A DNA stretch of 10,853 nucleotides from positions 1-10,853 of the forward strand of contig CALLVV010000030.1 in the NCBI GenBank assembly GCA_938012815.1. The letters are read 5' to 3'. The notes beneath the pieces are model-generated. The model searched no databases. It saw only the letters and a program-made list of their open reading frames with translations, and was not told where the DNA came from. Position numbers and translations under genes: made by a program. Of this stretch, positions 6,810 through 10,853 are shown one piece after another. This DNA comes from an uncultured Propionibacteriaceae bacterium (lineage in GTDB: Bacteria > Actinomycetota > Actinomycetes > Propionibacteriales > Propionibacteriaceae). How positions within the stretch are numbered: position 1 is the first letter of the stretch; each line of letters starts with the position of its first letter.

Positions 6810-6949
6810 CTCGAGAGTGATTACGGTCTACACTCCCTTGATCGCCGAAGTCCTCCAAGCCTGGGTGCCCAGCATGGAAGATCCTTGACCCGAACCACCA
6901 ATACAAGCCGTCACCGGACTCATCTTCGCCTACACCCCATGAATAAACC
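6810..6949. other. Non-coding gap between IS and membrane-protein gene
   Basis: 140 bases with no gene I can support. An open minus-strand frame crosses it (from 7020 into the IS) but has no ribosome binding site and overlaps the membrane gene end. It does not encode the missing N-terminal half of the AMP ligase in any minus-strand frame I read. No clear terminator for the membrane gene was found. Confidence 0.5.
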
Positions 6950-8371
6950 TCATTGGGTTGGGGATTTTCTGCCACCCATGTCCTCAATGGCGTCCGCAAG
7001 CAGCGCACAAGATTTTTCAATTCGGTTTTTCATAGATTCAATCGATTTTCCGGCAGGACCCTGAGATTTTCTCACCCATGCGATAGGAGATCGCAGCCAC
7101 TTGAAACGCCCTCCCGTTTCTGCACGCATGTAATCCTGAAGCACCAGAGCACATCGCGCCTGCTCAGGAGACACGCACCCCAAGTCTCTCTCCTTCCATT
7201 CCTTCAACTCAATCCACCAGCTTGCATCCCAAAGCCCTTCCTTCCTGTGCATTCCCAGCATGGTGGCCACGAGAGAAACCGCCACATGCCAGCTCACAAA
7301 GGCCAAACACAGGGCCCCCAGAAACAGGAATTTATGATCGTCGAACAACATGATCAAACAAGATACGGATCCGCCGAGAATAAACGTTCCGACGCGAAGC
7401 CCGTTGCCAAAAACAAGAAGCCCCCACGAAGGAGCTCGCGAACCCTCAACAAAACATTTAAGACACCTGTCAACATGGTAACTTTTATCCGTGGAAACCG
7501 ACACAAGTTCGGAAAAGACCACGAGGGTAACTGGGATCATGGCCAGCCTCCAGAACAGTATTTCTTCAAGCTGATTCTCACGATATCCCGTCGACATCCA
7601 AAGGAATGCTTTAAAAACAACTACAGCCAGCGACACCCGCACTACCGGAAGCCATCTAATAATCCACACGCAATGAGGATGTTTTCCCGACAATGGAACT
7701 ACATGCTTGCCGACACCGCAATCAAGCTCAAAGGACCTTTTGAGCTCGGCCTCCAGCAGCGCCAGACGCCACTTTCTGCGCTCCATTCCCTCGAGGCCGA
7801 GACGGATCACATGAACTTTAGGGATCAGCGCCTTATTAATCCACCCGCACCCCAGGATTCCGATCCCCAAGGCGCCAAAAATTATCAGATCAGGGGCTTC
7901 CTCGCGCACCGACTCTCTCGACAAGAAAACTGCCACAAGTATTTTTGCAGAAGTCAGTATCAGCGTTCTCCACAAATAAACAGCAACGAAAAATGCGCAG
8001 TATTCGACCGCCTCGTCAGCCAGATCGACCCTGGACACCCCCGAGGCGTGTCCGCGCACAGAATTATCATTTTCTACATTCGGACTGTTCCCGCCGGCGA
8101 CAAAGACCCCTATGGCGGCGGCAGCAAGAAAGGTCAACACCAAAAGTGTGTCACTGAAATTCGCCCAAGGCGTTTCACGAAGTCCACACAGTATCTGCGG
8201 CAAAAGCAGCTTGCTAAAATCGCTTTCTAAACGACACTCTCCGCCGACCAGACCAAACCCTCTGAAGTAAAGCTCTAGGAGAACTGCAGAAACCCCAAAT
8301 GCAAGGGCACTATAACCGCCAAAGTAGCCCCTGATTCCTCGATATCGCAAGTACCTGTTTGAAGAATTCAT
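6950..8371 (-). CDS. Multi-pass membrane protein of unknown function
   Basis: 473 residues; I do not recognise the family. About eight hydrophobic segments can be seen (roughly residues 19-41, 75-94, 122-150, 161-180, 236-258, 271-292, 316-342, 347-373). A basic loop lies near 188-215 (GMERRKWRLALLEAELKR), and a ~100-residue soluble tail (374-473) is rich in Trp, Lys and Glu. Eight segments and a charged tail suggest an inner-membrane protein; no transport, enzyme or toxin motif is evident. The start is ATG 8371, eight bases after a near-perfect SD, GGAGGTGA (8387-8380); a GTG at 8383 lies inside that SD. GC content is visibly lower than in all neighbours, with AT-rich codons, suggesting recent acquisition. 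A long antisense frame runs opposite, but its composition (His, Arg, Gln, Pro) is that of a shadow. It stands alone, between the IS and the feoB operon. Confidence 0.75.
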   Translation of the reverse strand: MNSSNRYLRYRGIRGYFGGYSALAFGVSAVLLELYFRGFGLVGGECRLESDFSKLLLPQILCGLRETPWANFSDTLLVLTFLAAAAIGVFVAGGNSPNVENDNSVRGHASGVSRVDLADEAVEYCAFFVAVYLWRTLILTSAKILVAVFLSRESVREEAPDLIIFGALGIGILGCGWINKALIPKVHVIRLGLEGMERRKWRLALLEAELKRSFELDCGVGKHVVPLSGKHPHCVWIIRWLPVVRVSLAVVVFKAFLWMSTGYRENQLEEILFWRLAMIPVTLVVFSELVSVSTDKSYHVDRCLKCFVEGSRAPSWGLLVFGNGLRVGTFILGGSVSCLIMLFDDHKFLFLGALCLAFVSWHVAVSLVATMLGMHRKEGLWDASWWIELKEWKERDLGCVSPEQARCALVLQDYMRAETGGRFKWLRSPIAWVRKSQGPAGKSIESMKNRIEKSCALLADAIEDMGGRKSPTQ

Positions 8372-8402
8372 CGCGGCATTCACCTCCCCCTGGATGAACA
8401 GT

Positions 8403-8415
8403 CATGTCCCACATG
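8403..8415. promoter_or_regulatory. Small palindromes upstream of the membrane-protein gene
   Basis: CATGT-CCC-ACATG (8403-8415) is a perfect 5-bp inverted repeat. A second short one, GTAGT-A-ACTAC, lies nearby at about 8420-8430. They are in the leader/promoter region of the minus-strand membrane gene and could be a regulator site. Arms this short may also arise by chance. Confidence 0.25.
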
Positions 8416-8443
8416 AAGTGTAGTAACTACGCTATCCCGGAGC

Positions 8444-8465
8444 GCCCCTGCCGATTGGCAGGGGC
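8444..8465 (-). terminator. Terminator hairpin of the feoB-nfu operon
   Basis: GCCCCTGCC-GATT-GGCAGGGGC is a perfect 9-bp GC-rich stem with a 4-base loop. It begins eight bases after the stop codon of the Nfu-like gene (8474-8476). There is no U-tract, as often in high-GC actinobacteria. It also insulates the upstream region of the membrane-protein gene. Confidence 0.75.
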
Positions 8466-8473
8466 ACGCGACT

Positions 8474-9052
8474 TCAGCAGTTGTGGCCCGGGAGATTCAG
8501 CCAGGTGATGCCCCGCTTCTTCTTACCTGTGTCGCCCACCCGTTTGACGGTTTTCAGCTGCGGGTAGCGGGCCCGGATGGTGGTCTCGATGCGCTGGTGG
8601 AGGGTCTGGCCGGCGGCAGGGCAGTCCTGGCATGCCCCGCCGAAGTCGACCTCCACCGTCTTGGCGTCGTTGTCGGCCACCTGGATCTGCCCGCCGTGGC
8701 TGGCGATGTAGGCCGCCAGCTGGTGCTCCACGACGTCACGGGAGATGTAGCCCAGCAGGTCGGCTGAGCCGGGCTCGACATCCCAGCCCTCCTCCTCGGC
8801 GAGGGAGGCGACGATGGCGTCGCGGACCTTGGACCCGACCCTGCTCCACGCCTGGTCGGAGGCCAGCCACGTCCACACGCCGTCGGCCTCCACCATGGCC
8901 CTGGAGATCACCCCGTATTCCAGCATCGACCCGAGACTGCCGGGTGCGCCACGCACCTCCCCGACGGGCACGCCGCCGGTGGGAACCACCCACCGGACGG
9001 CCTGCGGGTCACCGGGAACGGCCTCGGGATGAATCGGCAACCTTCCGGTCAT
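8474..9052 (-). CDS. Nfu/NifU-like Fe-S cluster scaffold protein
   Basis: 192 residues with two parts. Residues about 16-90 resemble the Nfu N-terminal domain (AVRWVVPTGGVPV, then SLGSMLEYG... VWTWLASDQAW). Residues about 105-172 are the NifU C-terminal domain, with Cys141-x2-Cys144 in FGGACQDCPAAGQTLHQRIE. That CxxC pair normally holds a [4Fe-4S] cluster between two subunits for delivery to client enzymes. The C-terminus adds a basic GKKKRGITWLN stretch ending in a third Cys (Cys192). The start is ATG 9052, which overlaps the feoB stop as ATGA, implying translational coupling; an upstream in-frame extension to 9187 lies wholly within feoB and is rejected. The context links ferrous iron import to Fe-S assembly, and in this position the protein may stand in for FeoC (inference). 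Confidence 0.88.
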   Translation of the reverse strand: MTGRLPIHPEAVPGDPQAVRWVVPTGGVPVGEVRGAPGSLGSMLEYGVISRAMVEADGVWTWLASDQAWSRVGSKVRDAIVASLAEEEGWDVEPGSADLLGYISRDVVEHQLAAYIASHGGQIQVADNDAKTVEVDFGGACQDCPAAGQTLHQRIETTIRARYPQLKTVKRVGDTGKKKRGITWLNLPGHNC

Positions 9053-10853
9053 GTCGCGATCGCCCCCACGATGAGTTTCGCCGCGAACGCCATCACCCAC
9101 GCGAGTCCACCCATGTAGACGAACGCGATGATCGACCATCGCCACGTGCCCGTTTCGCGTCTCATCACGCCCAGGGTGGAGGCGCACTGCAACGCGTAGA
9201 CGAAGAACACCAACAGCGCCGCAATCGTGCTCGGCGTGAACACCGGCTCACCGGCATGCGGGCCGTCCGAATGCGTCATTCCCTCCAACGACTCGCCCGG
9301 ATCCTCCGGGTCCTCCGCGGATGCCACCTGACCCAGCGTCGAGACGACGGTCTCGCGGGCCGCCAGGGAGCTGAGGACACCGATGTTGATGCGCCAGTCG
9401 AAACCGAGCGGATCGAAGACCGGCGAGACCGCCCGGCCGATGGCAGCGGCATAGGAATTGTCGAGGGTGTAGGCCGTCACGGCCGCCTCATCGCCGACAT
9501 CCACCCCGGCAGCAGTCATCGCGTCCTCGCTCGGGGCGGGGAAGTTCAGCAGCCCCCACAGCACGATGGTGACCACCATGATGATCCCTGCCACCTTCCG
9601 CAGGAACGCCTTGCACGCATCCCACACGGCGATGATGACGGAGCGGGCGCTGGGCAGCCGGTAGGACGGCATCTCCATGTAGAACGGCATCACGGTTCCG
9701 CTGCGTCCCGTGACACGTTTGAACACCCAGGCGGCGATCATCGCGGAGACCGACCCGAGCAGGTACAGGCCGAACATGATGGTGCCCTGCGCCTGGAACG
9801 GACCCCAGAACAGATCACCGGGCACGACCATCGCGATCAGCAACGTGTAGACCGGCAGGCGTGCGGAGCAGGTCATCAACGGCGCACCCATCATGGTGGC
9901 GATCCGGTCCTTGGCCGACGGCAGGGTCCGGGTGGCCATGATCCCCGGGATCGCGCAGGCCACCGAGCTCAACAAAGCAACGAACGCACGCCCCTCCAGA
10001 CCGGCCATCCCCATCACCCGATCCATCAGGAACGCGGCCCGCGCGAGATATCCACTGCCTTCCATGATGGCGATCATCAGGAACAGCAACGCGATCTGCG
10101 GAATGAACGCCACCACCGCGCCAACACCGGCGAAGATGCCATCACCGACCAGCGAGGCGAGCCAGTCGATCGGGATCATGTCCTTGGCGAGCCCACCCAG
10201 CCACACGAAGAAACCCTCGAAGGCATCGTTGATGGGAGCAGCAACGGTAAAGATGATCTGGAAGAACGCGTACATCGTCGCGAAGAAAATCAACGTCCCC
10301 CACAGCGGGTGCAGCAGCACCCTGTCGATGCCGTGGCTGCGGCGGTCGGTGTCGGCCGCCCGGTAGTGCGCCGCCTCCAGGACGGATGCGGACCAGCTGA
10401 AGATGTCGCTCTGACCGATGGGCGGAGCGACGATCGGAGCGGGCCACGAGTCGACCTCGCTCAGCGCCTCGGAGAGCTCCTCCACCCCCGCCCGATCACC
10501 CGCGACGATCGGGATCACCCGCACCCCGAGGGCCCGTGAGAGCGCTTTGATGTCGACGGAGCCGCCGCGCCGCGCCAGTTCATCGGTGAAGGTCAGCACG
10601 ACCAGCGTCGGTCGCGCGACCTGCTGCACGTGGGAAAGCAAAGTGAGAGAACGCCGCAGCGACGTGGCATCGAGAAGCACGATCTGCCCAGTGATCGGGG
10701 AACCGACGGAGACCCCGTCGCCGAGCACCTGGGAAACCACTTCCTCGTCGGGACTGATGGCCTCGAGGGAATAGGTGCCGGGCAGGTCTTCGATGATCAC
10801 ATCGGCCTCCCCCACTCGGTGCCGCCCCTCATAGCGAGCGACGGTAACGCCTG
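9049..10853 (-). CDS. feoB: Ferrous iron transporter FeoB (5' end outside window)
   Basis: About 600 residues of the ~650-700 expected. The visible part opens with GVTVARYEG (G2 switch I) and DLPGTYSL (G3, DxxG) of the N-terminal G domain; the G1 P-loop lies beyond the window. The membrane domain contains both Gate motifs: ACAIPGIMATRTLPSAKDR and, around 9838-9876, CSARLPVYTLLIA with its conserved Cys. It then shows the Nucleoside_recog helices and a C-terminal helix pair ending at TGA 9051-9049. FeoB moves Fe2+ across the cytoplasmic membrane. The G4 position reads TFTD (10593-10582) instead of the usual NxxD, and G5 is also weak, so nucleotide specificity may be relaxed. It overlaps the downstream Nfu-like gene by four bases. 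The promoter and any FeoA gene are off the window. Confidence 0.96.
   Translation of the reverse strand, partial: GVTVARYEGRHRVGEADVIIEDLPGTYSLEAISPDEEVVSQVLGDGVSVGSPITGQIVLLDATSLRRSLTLLSHVQQVARPTLVVLTFTDELARRGGSVDIKALSRALGVRVIPIVAGDRAGVEELSEALSEVDSWPAPIVAPPIGQSDIFSWSASVLEAAHYRAADTDRRSHGIDRVLLHPLWGTLIFFATMYAFFQIIFTVAAPINDAFEGFFVWLGGLAKDMIPIDWLASLVGDGIFAGVGAVVAFIPQIALLFLMIAIMEGSGYLARAAFLMDRVMGMAGLEGRAFVALLSSVACAIPGIMATRTLPSAKDRIATMMGAPLMTCSARLPVYTLLIAMVVPGDLFWGPFQAQGTIMFGLYLLGSVSAMIAAWVFKRVTGRSGTVMPFYMEMPSYRLPSARSVIIAVWDACKAFLRKVAGIIMVVTIVLWGLLNFPAPSEDAMTAAGVDVGDEAAVTAYTLDNSYAAAIGRAVSPVFDPLGFDWRINIGVLSSLAARETVVSTLGQVASAEDPEDPGESLEGMTHSDGPHAGEPVFTPSTIAALLVFFVYALQCASTLGVMRRETGTWRWSIIAFVYMGGLAWVMAFAAKLIVGAIAT

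Noticed and set aside
6766..7020. 84-codon minus-strand frame spanning the IS right end
   Set aside because: It crosses the IS boundary and overlaps the membrane gene, with no SD and no recognisable protein.
9053..9187. N-terminal extension of the Nfu-like protein
   Set aside because: The extra 45 residues lie entirely inside feoB in another frame. ATG 9052 gives the classic ATGA overlap and begins right at the family's N-terminal domain.
8632..10539. 635-codon plus-strand frame opposite feoB/nfu
   Set aside because: Composition is extreme Arg/His/Pro/Gln with no domain, exactly antisense to FeoB and the Nfu-like gene, which both carry family motifs.
1..10853. tRNA, rRNA, CRISPR array or riboswitch
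   Set aside because: I saw no cloverleaf with a CCA-type end, no regular direct repeats with spacers, and no known riboswitch core in the short intergenic gaps on either strand.

Overview
The window is high-GC bacterial DNA with actinobacterial features: GC-rich codons, GTG starts with strong Shine-Dalgarno (SD) sequences, a DtxR/IdeR-type iron box, a GGTCGAG/CTCGACA palindromic intergenic repeat and FeoB followed by an Nfu-like gene. The Propionibacteriaceae or a related family is a guess from overall style; no marker fixes the genus.

Layout, left to right: (i) 1-1074 (+), the 3' part of a Gfo/Idh/MocA oxidoreductase whose first ~110 bases are frame-disrupted; (ii) 1199-1795 (-), a TetR regulator, divergent from (iii) 1870-2832 (+), an aldo/keto reductase, with two near-identical 20-bp palindromic operators between them; (iv) 2841-2859, a near-consensus iron box ahead of (v) 2911-4151 (+), an AAHS-type MFS transporter split into two frames at a CCCTTTC site; (vi) 4152-4408, a convergent gap with a large actinobacterial palindrome; (vii) 4409-about 5363 (-), the C-terminal ~60% of a 2,3-dihydroxybenzoate/aryl-acid AMP ligase, cut off by (viii) 5364-6809, a complete IS256-family element; (ix) 6950-8371 (-), a lower-GC multi-pass membrane protein of unknown function; (x) 8474-9052 (-), an Nfu/NifU-like Fe-S protein translationally coupled to (xi) 9049-10853 (-), FeoB, whose 5' end lies outside the window.

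The main theme is iron. An iron-box-controlled aromatic-acid-type transporter faces a catechol-siderophore AMP ligase, and a Feo ferrous-iron uptake/Fe-S assembly operon lies beyond the IS. The siderophore side looks decayed: the ligase has lost its N-terminal half and the transporter is out of frame. The Feo side looks intact as far as it can be seen. The IS has no matching target duplication, and the ligase does not continue on its far side, so the IS appears to mark a rearrangement joint. The most self-contained regulatory unit is the tetR-akr divergent pair with its double operator. The least explained gene is the membrane protein beside the IS.
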